A stretch of DNA of 64,000 bases from Halorientalis salina (GTDB lineage: Archaea > Halobacteriota > Halobacteria > Halobacteriales > Haloarculaceae): NCBI RefSeq assembly GCF_005049285.1, contig NZ_SOSC01000006.1, forward strand, positions 122,651-186,650, in the 5' to 3' direction. The position numbers and the translations under genes are program-made. This document shows positions 25,603 to 33,830 of the stretch, in pieces. How positions within the stretch are numbered: the stretch's first letter is position 1; each line of letters begins with the position of its first letter. Below the pieces are notes generated by a model. It did not search any database. It worked only from the letters and a program-made list of their open reading frames with translations, and was not told where the DNA came from.

Positions 25603-27510
25603 TCAGGACGGGGCGATTTGACTCCGAATGACTGCGTATCGCGCCGCAAAGGAGTCCTCACCGCGGAAACAGTCCGTCGCCACCGCCGCCGGGTCGAACC
25701 GGGCCTCGCCCGACTGCCCGTTAGCGACGAACACCAGTCCCTCCTCGCCCTCGTGCCAGCGCCCGCCGACCGTCCGCCGGAGCACCTCCGCGAAGTACCC
25801 GCCCGCCTCGACGACGCGCGCGGCCAGGTAGCCCGAATCCGCCGCGTTCGCCGCCGGGAGGTCCACGTCCGGTACGTCCTCGGCGGAATACTCCTCGGCG
25901 ACGAGCGCGTCGAGTCGCTCCAGCGATTCCGGCGAGAAGTCCAGGTCCTGACCCGGCCACGTCGCTGCGAACGCCACCGCGTCCTCCTGAATCCCGTCGG
26001 GCGTCAGTCCCTCGTCAGTTCCCGTTCCGTCGTCGAGGTCCAGCGCTTCCGGTTCCGAGTCGTCTCCCCCGGAGTCGTCCGCCGATTCTGTCGTCTCGTC
26101 ACTGCCGTCCGCGTGCGGGATCACGTCGTCCATCGACCCCGTCGGCCCGTCAGACTCGGGTTCCGAGTCGGACTCGTCGGTCGCCGACGCGTTCGACCCA
26201 CCGGTCGGGGGTTCGACCGACTCGTCGGCGGGGTCCGTGGCCGCGTCGTCGCCGGAACCGACCGCTGCAGGCGGTTCCTCCTCGAGAGCGGTCGCGTCCG
26301 TACTTGTCGTTTCAGACAGACCGGTGTCGGCGGACGAGGCCTCACCGCCGTCGTCGATGCCCACGATTTCGGCGGGCGACAGCGATTCCGACCGTTCCGC
26401 GTTCTCGTCAGGCGACTCGTCGGTCGACCCTCCAGTAGCAGGGGAGTCGTCCACGGGAACGTCCGGTGCCTGCGTGGCATCGGCCGGTTCGTCGTCCGGA
26501 ATCCCGTCGAGGGAATCGTCTCCCGCCGGTCGGTCCGGTTCCCGTGTCGGAACGGCTGGCGCCTCCCGACCGGCGTCTTCGGCGACAGCGGTGATGGCGT
26601 GTGCGAACGACCGGCTTCCGGTCAGCGCCACCTCGGCGACGTCGAAAACCGGGACAGTAATATCGCTCTCGCCCTCGGCACCCGGGACGACGACAACGAC
26701 CGCGTCGCTTCGGCGGGTCCACTCGGCGTCGAGTTCACGGACCAGCACCTCGCCGTAGTAACAGCCGAGTTGCTTGAGCAGTTCCGTGTACATCTTCGAG
26801 TCCATGTCCTCGCCGCCGGCTTCGACCCCGTCGAACTCGTCGTCGGCCCACTCGCTCTCGACGAGTACGTCCAGCCGCGCGAGCGAGACCGCCGAGAAAT
26901 CCAGGTCGTAGGCGTCCCAGAAGGCCGCGAACTCCTCGGCGTCCGGGCGAAAGTCCGGCCGCAGGTTCACGTCCTCGTCGGCCGCCTCGGCCTCGTCGTC
27001 CTCGCCGAGGTCCGCGCCCAGTTGTGCGGCGAGGTCGGTGAACACGGGTTCCTCGGCGAAGGCGTGGCTCGCGACCTCGAACACGTCGACGGTCCGTGCC
27101 TCCTCGCCGGTCGGCACGGTGACCGCCCAGTGGTCGCCGTCCTCGGTCCACTCCCCGTCGAACTCGCGGACGAGTACCTCGCCGAGATAGCTGCCCGCGC
27201 GGATGGTAAAGCCCGTGTGCATGTCCGCGACACGTTCGCCCCCGTCGTCGCTGTCCTCGCGTATCACGTCGAGTCTGGCCCCCTGTTTCCGGGCGAACGC
27301 GTCGAGTCGTTCCAGCGATTCGGCCGAGTAATCCAGGTCGCACTCCGCCCACGCTCCGACGGCGTCGACCGCCTTGTTCCGGAAGTCCATCGGCGTCGGA
27401 TCCCGCACGTCGAGTCGCGGTACGGTTCCTGCAGCAGCCGACAACTCGTCGCTCGGGTCCGCCGACTCCTCGTCGTCGAGCAGCCCGCGAACCGAATCGA
27501 ACAGCCCCAT
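25603..27510 (-). CDS. Acidic protein with three copies of a DUF3806-like domain
   Basis: A 635-residue soluble protein containing the same ~110-residue domain three times. Copy 1 (about 45-165) has DLDYSAESLERLDAF, then GSYLGEVLVREFDGEW, then DVFEVASHAFAEE. Copy 2 (about 195-310) has DLDFSAVSLARLDVL, CYYGEVLVRELDAEW and PVFDVAEVALTG. Copy 3 (about 510-630) has DLDFSPESLERLDAL, GGYFAEVLRRTVGGRW and DPAAVATDCFRGED. Copies 2 and 3 are joined by a ~190-residue linker of Asp, Glu, Ser, Thr, Pro and Gly. The core resembles DUF3806 proteins, whose role is unknown. The N-terminus MGLFDSVRGLL could be an amphipathic anchor. It is a lone gene. Confidence 0.8.
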   Translation of the reverse strand: MGLFDSVRGLLDDEESADPSDELSAAAGTVPRLDVRDPTPMDFRNKAVDAVGAWAECDLDYSAESLERLDAFARKQGARLDVIREDSDDGGERVADMHTGFTIRAGSYLGEVLVREFDGEWTEDGDHWAVTVPTGEEARTVDVFEVASHAFAEEPVFTDLAAQLGADLGEDDEAEAADEDVNLRPDFRPDAEEFAAFWDAYDLDFSAVSLARLDVLVESEWADDEFDGVEAGGEDMDSKMYTELLKQLGCYYGEVLVRELDAEWTRRSDAVVVVVPGAEGESDITVPVFDVAEVALTGSRSFAHAITAVAEDAGREAPAVPTREPDRPAGDDSLDGIPDDEPADATQAPDVPVDDSPATGGSTDESPDENAERSESLSPAEIVGIDDGGEASSADTGLSETTSTDATALEEEPPAAVGSGDDAATDPADESVEPPTGGSNASATDESDSEPESDGPTGSMDDVIPHADGSDETTESADDSGGDDSEPEALDLDDGTGTDEGLTPDGIQEDAVAFAATWPGQDLDFSPESLERLDALVAEEYSAEDVPDVDLPAANAADSGYLAARVVEAGGYFAEVLRRTVGGRWHEGEEGLVFVANGQSGEARFDPAAVATDCFRGEDSFAARYAVIRSQIAPS

Positions 27511-27559
27511 AGCGTAGGCACTGCACGCCGCGAGAATAGGTCTTTGGGCGGCAACAGCG

Positions 27560-29668
27560 CTACTGATCCTCGTCTTTCAGCTCCATGTCCGCGACGATGC
27601 CCCTCGGGTCTTTCCCCTTCCGGATCCCGTCGAGCATCAGGAACGCGTCACCGGGAGCGAGGAAGTGTCTCGTCACTGCTCGGCCCATCGGCGTGGGGTC
27701 GAGACCGTCGATGAACTCGTATTCGAGCAGTTTGGCGATCGCGTGTTTCGTCGGCACCTCGCCGACCATCCGGTCGTTGAGTCGCTTCGCGCCCTTCCCC
27801 GCGACGGTGACGTTCGCCAGCGTCTCCTCGACCGCGGAGGCCTCGTCGTACCGGGTGACCACCGGCTCCATCTCGCCTTTCAGGAGCTTGAAGGCCACCT
27901 CGTCCTCGGTCATCTCCATGCTGTTGTGATACGAACAGTCCGGTTCCACCAGCAGGTAGACGGTCCCCTTGTCGTGGTAGTCCGGTCGCCCGGCGCGGCC
28001 GAGCATCTGGCTGAACTCCTGGACCGTGAGCCACTCGATGCCCATCGCCAGCGAGTCGAAGATGACCTGCGAGGCCGGGAAGTCCACACCCGCCGCCAGC
28101 GCCGCCGTCGTCACGACCGCCGCCAGGTCCTGGTCGGCGAAGTCGGATTCGACGCGTTTGCGCCGCTTGTAGTCCAGCCCCGCGTGGTAGGGGGCCGAGG
28201 AGTACTGCAACTGCCGGCTGATCTCGTGACACCGCCGCCGGGAGTTCGTGAAGATGATCGTCTGCCCACGATACCCTTTTGAGGATTTCTGGTCGAACGC
28301 GCGCTTGACCAGTTTCTTCTCGGTCTCGATCTTCTCGCGGCCGTCGGCGAACGTGACGTGACGCTCGATGGGGACCGGGCGCTCCTCGAACTCGATGAGT
28401 TGGGCCCTGAGCTTCTCCGCCAGGTTGCCGGGATTGCCGACGGTCGCCGAGAGGTAGATCCACTGCGTCTCGCTGTGGGCGTCGCCGCCCGAAGAGTTTT
28501 GCTCGCGGGCTTCGCCCGCTCGCTCGTTCCGGGACGACTTCGTCGTCCCGCGCTGCTCGCAGTAGTACTTCAACCGAGAGATCAGCCCGTCCAGGCGATG
28601 CCCGCGCTCGTCCTCGCCGAGGGTGTGGACCTCGTCGATGACGACCGTCCCGATATCGCCCAGGTCCTTCCCGGTCCGGAGCGCGTGGTCGATACCTTCG
28701 TAGGTACCGACGATGATGTCGGCGTCCGGGGAGAAACGGTTGCCGTCGTCGTTGATGCGGCTGGCCCCGACTCGGATCGTCACGTCGGCGATGTCGCCGT
28801 AGCGCTCCTCGAAGGCCTCGTGTTTCTGGTTGGCCAGCGCAACGAGGGGCACGAGAAAGAGCATCTTCCCCTCGCCGTTGAGCACGCGGTCGAGCCCGGC
28901 CATCTCGCCGATGAGCGTCTTTCCTGTCGCAGTGGCGCTCACCACGAGCTGATCTTTGCCGCCGAGGGCACCGTTCTCGACGGCGAGGCTCTGGACTGGG
29001 AGCAGTTCCTCGAACCGGCCTTCGATCTTCGACTGGATGCCGGGGTGCATCGACAGCGAGTCGACCCGAACGGGGTCGACCTCGTCGAGCGTCGCGCTGA
29101 TCTCGTCGAACTTGGTGAGGTCGGGGTCGAGTTGCCCCGAGAGCAGGTTCGTGATACGTTCTAAGTCCTGCACGTCGAAGAGGAGTTCCTCCAGGCGGTC
29201 GCGTGCGCCCGCGCTCATCTCCCCGCGCATGGCCAGTTGGCGGTCGAGTTCCTGGCTGGCACAGTCCGGGCAGATGGACTCGTCGTCGGCCTCGATGGCC
29301 GTCTCCGAGGTGATCGGGGAGTACTTCCCGTCGCTGGCGCAGTGGCGACAGGTCCGGACGACCTTCGCGTCCAACTGATAGGCGTCGAGCATCTCACGGA
29401 GTTCCTCGCGGCCATGCGAGGAGGTCTGCTGGGAGATGCGGATGCGGGTCGCACGGCGGGCGATGTCGACGAACTCGTCGGGATTGCGCGGCTCCTCGCT
29501 GGTCCCCTCCTTGATGCGGAACTTGCCCGGGCGCGGCCCGGCGCTGGTCTCCTTGAGTTCGAGGACGGCCTGGAACAGCCGCTGTCCGTCCCGCTCGATG
29601 ACCGCCCGGTAGTCGTCGCCGACCTCGTGGAGGAACAACGTGTCGACCTGCGCGACCTGCTGTGACAC
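27560..29668 (-). CDS. Ski2-type DEAD/DEAH RNA helicase (ASH-Ski2-like)
   Basis: A 702-residue superfamily-2 helicase. An N-terminal domain carries a zinc finger (CRHC at 107-110, CPDC at 133-136). The RecA1 domain has Walker A SATATGKT (244-251), DEVH (345-348) and SAT (407-409). RecA2 has TIIFTNSRRRCHEI and QMLGRAGRPDY. A winged-helix/ratchet tail ends in DPRGIVADMEL. The N-terminal zinc finger and length match the euryarchaeal ASH-Ski2 helicase linked to RNA decay with aRNase J; that assignment is an inference. Residues 373-399 are a low-complexity insertion encoded by two perfect hairpins. Start codon is GTG. Confidence 0.9.
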   Translation of the reverse strand: MSQQVAQVDTLFLHEVGDDYRAVIERDGQRLFQAVLELKETSAGPRPGKFRIKEGTSEEPRNPDEFVDIARRATRIRISQQTSSHGREELREMLDAYQLDAKVVRTCRHCASDGKYSPITSETAIEADDESICPDCASQELDRQLAMRGEMSAGARDRLEELLFDVQDLERITNLLSGQLDPDLTKFDEISATLDEVDPVRVDSLSMHPGIQSKIEGRFEELLPVQSLAVENGALGGKDQLVVSATATGKTLIGEMAGLDRVLNGEGKMLFLVPLVALANQKHEAFEERYGDIADVTIRVGASRINDDGNRFSPDADIIVGTYEGIDHALRTGKDLGDIGTVVIDEVHTLGEDERGHRLDGLISRLKYYCEQRGTTKSSRNERAGEAREQNSSGGDAHSETQWIYLSATVGNPGNLAEKLRAQLIEFEERPVPIERHVTFADGREKIETEKKLVKRAFDQKSSKGYRGQTIIFTNSRRRCHEISRQLQYSSAPYHAGLDYKRRKRVESDFADQDLAAVVTTAALAAGVDFPASQVIFDSLAMGIEWLTVQEFSQMLGRAGRPDYHDKGTVYLLVEPDCSYHNSMEMTEDEVAFKLLKGEMEPVVTRYDEASAVEETLANVTVAGKGAKRLNDRMVGEVPTKHAIAKLLEYEFIDGLDPTPMGRAVTRHFLAPGDAFLMLDGIRKGKDPRGIVADMELKDEDQ
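28505..28550. repeat. Two perfect hairpins inserted in frame in the helicase gene
   Basis: Within the helicase coding sequence, gcgggc-ttc-gcccgc (28505-28519) and a 9-bp-arm hairpin around cgggacgac-ttc-gtcgtcccg (28530-28550) lie back to back. They encode the Ser/Arg/Glu-rich stretch at residues about 375-390, placed between conserved helicase motifs DEVH and SAT. Homologous helicases are not expected to need this segment. It looks like a short palindromic element that kept the frame. Confidence 0.65.
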
Positions 29669-30077
29669 GATCAGTGGTATGTAATCGTGCTATTTCAAGC
29701 GCTCGGAAGTTCGGCGAGCACCGAGGTGACGCAAACAGGACAAGACGACACTTGTCAATCGGTGATACCGACAGACACGATGAGTCAACGCTCGACCGCG
29801 CGTGTGTTCTTTCTCGTCGGTCTCCGCTGTACTCCCGGCGTCGTCTGCCTCGTTATCGGCAGTAGGATCAGGCTGTTCGAGTCCCGATGAGCCGAGACGG
29901 TTACTCCTCGGCCAGTCGGATCTCGCCGTCGCCGTTCTGTGGCGGAACAACGTGTTGACCTGCTGCGACACGTTCGGGGGCGTAGTCGTGCAATTTTCCA
30001 GCGCTCGGAGAGCCACGATTCGCCTCCGTACACTACGCTCCCGAAGCGTTTACTCCCTGCAGACCAATCACCCGCGT
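29669..30077. other. Rearranged intergenic region upstream of the helicase and hicBA
   Basis: About 410 bases with no intact gene. The helicase promoter should lie just after 29668. From about 29901 to 30025 a decayed copy of the helicase start and upstream region joins to a cupin 3' end (annotated separately). Between 29720 and 29900 I see nothing recognisable. The hicB promoter should lie in the last 60 bases. Confidence 0.6.
29901..29990 (-). pseudogene. Chimeric remnant: helicase 5' end joined to cupin 3' end
   Basis: Read on the minus strand, a GTG start gives VSQQV-NTLF, close to MSQQVAQVDTLF, the N-terminus of the helicase at 29668. A few bases later, in another frame, the sequence reads VVPPQNGDGEIRLAEE then stop, close to VPTGDDEIQLAED, the C-terminus of the cupin at 31331. 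The noncoding sequence before the start also matches, with agcgctcgg in both. So one short piece holds the beginning of one neighbour and the end of another, with everything between missing. It is best explained by duplication or recombination followed by deletion. Not expected to make a product. Confidence 0.65.
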
Positions 30078-30350
30078 ATGGCTCGCGCTGACACTGGTGA
30101 CGACGATGGGCAACGAGAGATCAAGTTGCTCGAAAACCCGAACGGGCAGTGGACAGCGCGCGATCTCCGGGTCGAAATCAGCGCGCAGGGGGAAACACGA
30201 GAGGCAGCCTTAGAGAGCCTGGATGCTGTCGTCGACGCAGTAACTGGTGACGGCGGCCACGAACCCACCGACGAGGAGTTACGGGAGTTGGGCGTAGACC
30301 CGGAGACGGCGCGGTCGCAGGGCGGCGAGCTTCCAGACGTCCTCAAGTAA
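30078..30350 (+). CDS. hicB: HicB-family antitoxin
   Basis: A 90-residue protein with the HicB partial RNase H-like beta-alpha fold. After a charged start it reads IKLLENPNGQWTARDLRVEISAQGETREAALESLDAVVDAV, matching the HicB pattern of a strand, a 'VSAQGETREEAL' turn and a helix. The C-terminal EPTDEELRELGVDP is typical of haloarchaeal HicB. It probably neutralises the HicA toxin encoded three bases downstream and may repress the pair. The start ATG at 30078 is used; the longer frame upstream runs across the remnant region and is not coding. Confidence 0.88.
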   Translation: MARADTGDDDGQREIKLLENPNGQWTARDLRVEISAQGETREAALESLDAVVDAVTGDGGHEPTDEELRELGVDPETARSQGGELPDVLK

Positions 30351-30353
30351 CGG

Positions 30354-30611
30354 ATGGTCACGCGAGATTTCTCCGGTGAGGACGTGTACAAGGTTCTCGT
30401 CAACGTCGGTGGCTTTCGCCACATCCGGACGACCGGCGATCACCTGATTCTCCGCTGGGACCCGCCAACCGATCACGACGACACAGATCCACGGATCGTT
30501 ACGGTCCCGGCCCACGATTCGATCAGTATCGGGACGTTACGTGACATCGCTGACGACGCGGGTGCAGACGACTTCCAGGCCTTCTGTGCGTGGATCGACC
30601 GGCATTCGTGA
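30354..30611 (+). CDS. hicA: HicA-family mRNA interferase toxin
   Basis: An 85-residue double-stranded-RNA-binding-fold protein of the HicA/YcfA family. It shows the typical order: FSGEDVYKVLVNVGGFRHIRTTGDHLILRW, with the catalytic histidine in GDHLIL, then TVPAHDSISIGTLRDIADDAG. Family members cleave mRNA and arrest growth until neutralised by HicB. The gene follows hicB with a three-base gap, the common antitoxin-first order seen in many archaeal pairs. The residue motifs are intact, so the toxin is likely functional. Confidence 0.88.
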   Translation: MVTRDFSGEDVYKVLVNVGGFRHIRTTGDHLILRWDPPTDHDDTDPRIVTVPAHDSISIGTLRDIADDAGADDFQAFCAWIDRHS

Positions 30612-30710
30612 TCCCATCGCAACGTTTGATTGCCATCGTTCCCACCACCACTTTCTGTTAGCACACCACAGGCAGAAAGCACTTAGCTCACTGTCAGAAG
30701 AGTTAGGCCG

Positions 30711-31349
30711 ATGGACTGGGACCTGTTTCCCGCCTTCGTGCTCTGTGTCGTCGGGCTAGGGGCCGTCATCGGTGCATTCGTCGCGTTTCCGAACGCAGGG
30801 CAGGTGGAGTACTACCACTCCGTCGAGCGCGTGTCGAACGACACCGTTCCCAACGATTCGAGACCGCTCGCGTCTGACGACCTCTCACCGGAGGCACGAG
30901 CAGTCTTTCGAGACGCTCGGAACGCGCCGGACGACGAGGCGATCGTCACTGACCCCGAGCAGAAACCGCCGGAGTTCGAGTACGTTGGCGATCAGGAGAA
31001 CGTCTACTACGTTCGAGACGACGGCTCGTACTACCAGCTGCGGACCGGCAAAATTGGTGGCGGACCCCTTGCGATGTTTGGGCTCGCGGTCAAGGGGTTT
31101 CTCGGGATCAGTGGGCTGGCCCTCCTCGGTATCGGCGGTGACTCCCTTCGAAGACGGGAACTCCAAACCCCGTTAGCAACGCTCGGCATCCTCATCGCGT
31201 TCGTGAGTCTCGTCGCCGTCAATTGGATCCTGGACCAGATGCTCGGCGTACTCCTTCCGATCTGGGCGTGGGCTATCGCCATCGCCCTCGCCGTGATCGT
31301 CCCCATCAAAGTGACCGGCAGGGTCGTCGATCAGTCCTCGGCTAACTGA
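30711..31349 (+). CDS. Membrane protein of unknown function
   Basis: A 212-residue protein with one N-terminal helix (about residues 6-26) and three C-terminal helices (about 120-140, 150-172 and 176-198). The roughly 90-residue loop is acidic and probably external. It contains EARAVFRDARNAPDD and ENVYYVRDDGSYYQLR, a pattern I associate with haloarchaeal membrane proteins of unknown role. Codon choice is a little less GC-biased than in neighbouring housekeeping genes. Its end overlaps the convergent cupin gene by 19 bases. Confidence 0.72.
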   Translation: MDWDLFPAFVLCVVGLGAVIGAFVAFPNAGQVEYYHSVERVSNDTVPNDSRPLASDDLSPEARAVFRDARNAPDDEAIVTDPEQKPPEFEYVGDQENVYYVRDDGSYYQLRTGKIGGGPLAMFGLAVKGFLGISGLALLGIGGDSLRRRELQTPLATLGILIAFVSLVAVNWILDQMLGVLLPIWAWAIAIALAVIVPIKVTGRVVDQSSAN

Positions 31350-31714
31350 ATCTCGTCGTCGCCCGTCGGCACCGCACAGATGAACGAACCTTCCTCCTCG
31401 CCTTCGTTGCGGTACCAGTGGACAGTCTCGGCAGGAATGAACAGCGAATCGCCGGCCGAGACCGTGTGCTCTTCGTCTTCTATCCCCACCGTGTACTCCC
31501 CGGCCAGCACGTACTGCTCGTGTTCGATCTCGTTGGTGTGTTTCGGGATTTCGCCGCCGGGTGCGAGCGTGAAGCGGCGAATCGCCAGGTTGGGTGCGCC
31601 GTGGTCCTCGTTGATGAGGACGCCCTTCCGGACGCCGTCGGCCGCTCCCACGTCCTCGTACTCGACGTCCTCGGCGTCTCGGATCACCGCTGTCGGCTCT
31701 GTCGGTTCGCTCAT
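31331..31714 (-). CDS. Cupin-domain protein
   Basis: A 127-residue single-domain cupin. Motif 1 appears as PGGEIPKHTNEIEHEQYVLAG (metal-ligand histidines and Glu) and motif 2 as AGDSLFIPAETVHWYRN. Such proteins are metal-dependent enzymes or small-molecule binders; the substrate cannot be read. The ATG at 31714 gives MSEPTEPTAVIRD; the longer frame upstream is antisense to the protease gene. A decayed copy of its 3' end sits at 29901-29945. Confidence 0.85.
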   Translation of the reverse strand: MSEPTEPTAVIRDAEDVEYEDVGAADGVRKGVLINEDHGAPNLAIRRFTLAPGGEIPKHTNEIEHEQYVLAGEYTVGIEDEEHTVSAGDSLFIPAETVHWYRNEGEEEGSFICAVPTGDDEIQLAED

Positions 31715-31810
31715 ACACCAGCGAGGGAGCGCGGGACTAAAGAGCCAGCGACACCCCGGAGACCGACCGCCAAACACGGGCTTAAGAGTCCGCCATCCGT
31801 AGGCTTGCAC

Positions 31811-33070
31811 ATGCAAAGTTTCCGGATCGGGAGTCTGTTCGGCATCCCGATCAAGCTCGACCTGACCTTCCTGCTGGTGCTCCCGCTCTTCGCGTGGCTC
31901 ATCGGCGCGCAGGTCGGCCAGTGGGTCGGAATCTTGAACGACACCTGGAGCGCGGCGATCCCGGTCGACGCATTGGCCGACCCCGAGACGACCGTCGTCC
32001 TCGGTATCGTCGCCGCGGTGGGCCTGTTCGTCGGCGTCGTCCTCCACGAACTGGGCCACTCGCTGGTCGCCATGCGATTCGGGTTCCCCATCGCCTCGAT
32101 CACGCTGTGGCTGTTCGGCGGCGTCGCCCAGCTCACCGAGATGCCCGAAGACTGGAAGCAGGAACTCGCCATCGCCGTCGCCGGCCCCATCGTAAGCGTC
32201 GGCCTCGGCGTCGGCTCCTATCTGGCCTTCCTCGGGACGCCAGCCAGCCTGCCGGCCGTCAAGTTCCTGCTGGGGTATCTGGCGCTGATGAACCTCGCGC
32301 TGGCCGCGTTCAACATGCTCCCGGGCTTCCCGATGGACGGCGGCCGCGTCCTCCGGGCGCTGCTGGCCTCCCGGGTCCCCTACGCGAAAGCCACCCAGTG
32401 GGCCGCCGAGGTCGGCAAGTTCTTCGCCATCCTGCTCGGACTCTTCGGCCTGTTCGGCGGCGGCGGCCTCTTCCTGGTCGCCATCGCCTTCTTCATCTAC
32501 ATCGGAGCATCCAGCGAGGCCCAGCAGACGGTCATGCGCGCCGCCTTCGAGGGCGTCACCGTCGGCGACATCATGACCCCGGTCGAGCAGGTCCAGACCG
32601 TCGCACCCGACACCAGCGTCGCCGCGCTCTTAGAGCGGATGTTCCGCGAACGCCACACCGGCTATCCGGTCATGGAAAACGGCGAGTCGCGTCGCGACTC
32701 GGATAGAGCGAGCGGGGAGCCGAGCGACCCGCGAGACGGCGAAGTCGTCGGCCTCGTCGCGCTCGACGACGCGCTCGAAGTCAAGGAGGTCGAACGCGAC
32801 GCCTTCCGCGTCGACGAGATCATGACCACCGATCTGAAGACGGTCGGTCCGGACACCGACGTGATGGACGCGCTGACGACGCTCCAGCAAAACAGCGTGG
32901 GCCGCCTGCTCGTCATGGACGAAACCGGCGAGTTCCGCGGCCTCATCACCCGCTCGGACATCATGACCGCGCTCACCATCATCAAACAGAGCGGGGCCTA
33001 CCGCGGCCGCCCCGACGACGAGGACCTCGACGCCGAGTCCCCGGCCAGCCAGCCCGACGGCCGGTTCTAG
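31811..33070 (+). CDS. Site-2-type metalloprotease (M50) with CBS domains
   Basis: A 419-residue intramembrane protease. The zinc motif HELGH is at residues 79-83 and the second ligand region NMLPGFPMDGGR at 168-179, both inside membrane helices. After about six helices come two CBS domains (about 245-325 and 330-390), which probably sense adenine nucleotides and tune activity. Residues about 290-309 (ESRRDSDRASGEPSDPRDGE) interrupt the first CBS domain and come from a palindromic insertion. Such proteases cut membrane-bound regulators. The ATG at 31811 fits the family start (MQSFRIGSLFGIPI). Its stop overlaps the convergent cinA-like stop by four bases. Confidence 0.92.
   Translation: MQSFRIGSLFGIPIKLDLTFLLVLPLFAWLIGAQVGQWVGILNDTWSAAIPVDALADPETTVVLGIVAAVGLFVGVVLHELGHSLVAMRFGFPIASITLWLFGGVAQLTEMPEDWKQELAIAVAGPIVSVGLGVGSYLAFLGTPASLPAVKFLLGYLALMNLALAAFNMLPGFPMDGGRVLRALLASRVPYAKATQWAAEVGKFFAILLGLFGLFGGGGLFLVAIAFFIYIGASSEAQQTVMRAAFEGVTVGDIMTPVEQVQTVAPDTSVAALLERMFRERHTGYPVMENGESRRDSDRASGEPSDPRDGEVVGLVALDDALEVKEVERDAFRVDEIMTTDLKTVGPDTDVMDALTTLQQNSVGRLLVMDETGEFRGLITRSDIMTALTIIKQSGAYRGRPDDEDLDAESPASQPDGRF
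32683..32701. repeat. Perfect palindrome inserted in the protease CBS domain
   Basis: A 19-base perfect palindrome, cgagtcgcg-t-cgcgactcg, begins an in-frame low-complexity insertion that continues through gagcgagcggggagccgagc. It encodes the Ser/Arg/Asp-rich loop at residues about 290-309 of the site-2 protease. The character matches the hairpin insertion in the helicase gene. Confidence 0.65.
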
Positions 33071-33792
33071 TCGAGCGGCTCCTCGCTCGCGCCCGTCTCG
33101 TCGATCAGCCACTCGATGGCCGCCTCGACCTCTTCGGGGTCGTCACCGGTCACCTTCAGCCGATTGTGCCCCGCCGACCGGTCGGGGTAACACCCAACCG
33201 AGACGTCGAACTCCTTGCCGGCCTCGGTCAGCACGTCGACGAGGTTCCCCTCCGGGCGCTCGGTGTAGAGGAACTCCGAGACGGCGTCGCCCTCGAACTC
33301 CTCCTCGACGGCCTCGAACATCGTCTTCATCTCGTCGGGAATCCCCGGCAGCACGTAGACGTTCTCGACGACGCACCCCGGCGAGAGCCCGCCGCGATTG
33401 AGTAGCGGGCGACTCCCCGCCGGAATGGTCGCCTCAGTCTCGGCGTCGATGTCCAGGTCCGGATAGCTCTCCGCGATGGCCGCCAGCGTCTCCTCGACCT
33501 CGGCGAACGCGAGGTCGTCGACGGCCAACTCGCGGTCGAACGCGTCCGCAACCGCGGCCATCGTAACGTCGTCGGGCGTGCCCCCGAGTCCGCCGGTGAC
33601 GACGACCGCGTCGTAGGCCTCGCTGTAGGTCCGGACGTTCTCGGCGATGTCCTCGCGATCGTCCGGGACCACGAGAACCCGCTGGACCGAGACCCCGCGT
33701 TCCGAGAGGCGGTCGGCCAGCCAGGTGGCGTTCGTGTTCACCGTATCGCCGGCCAGCAGTTCGTCACCGACCGTCAGGAGTGCGACCTGCAT
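33067..33792 (-). CDS. CinA-like molybdopterin-binding-domain protein
   Basis: A 241-residue protein with the MoaB/MogA-like domain of the CinA N-terminus. Motifs are VALLTVGDELLAGDTVNTNATWLADRL, then VVVTGGLGGTPDDVTMAAVADA and the ENVYVLPGIPDEMKTMFE signature. The C-terminal deamidase domain of full CinA is absent, as in many archaea. Family members have been linked to ADP-ribose/nicotinamide nucleotide turnover; activity here is not certain. The ATG at 33792 matches the canonical start. It overlaps the protease stop by four bases on the opposite strand. Confidence 0.88.
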   Translation of the reverse strand: MQVALLTVGDELLAGDTVNTNATWLADRLSERGVSVQRVLVVPDDREDIAENVRTYSEAYDAVVVTGGLGGTPDDVTMAAVADAFDRELAVDDLAFAEVEETLAAIAESYPDLDIDAETEATIPAGSRPLLNRGGLSPGCVVENVYVLPGIPDEMKTMFEAVEEEFEGDAVSEFLYTERPEGNLVDVLTEAGKEFDVSVGCYPDRSAGHNRLKVTGDDPEEVEAAIEWLIDETGASEEPLD

Positions 33793-33830
33793 CTGTCGAG
33801 TCCACGGGCGGCACGTAATTAGGGATTGTC

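Noticed and set aside
25618..27714. A 698-codon plus-strand frame opposite the triplicated-domain gene
   Set aside because: Its length comes from the GC-rich, Asp/Ser-coding linker on the other strand; the translation is Arg/Val-rich with no motif.
30651..30679. Inverted repeat ctttctg / cagaaag after hicA as an intrinsic terminator
   Set aside because: The loop is 15 bases and no T-run follows; archaeal termination is T-rich rather than hairpin-based, so the evidence is too weak.
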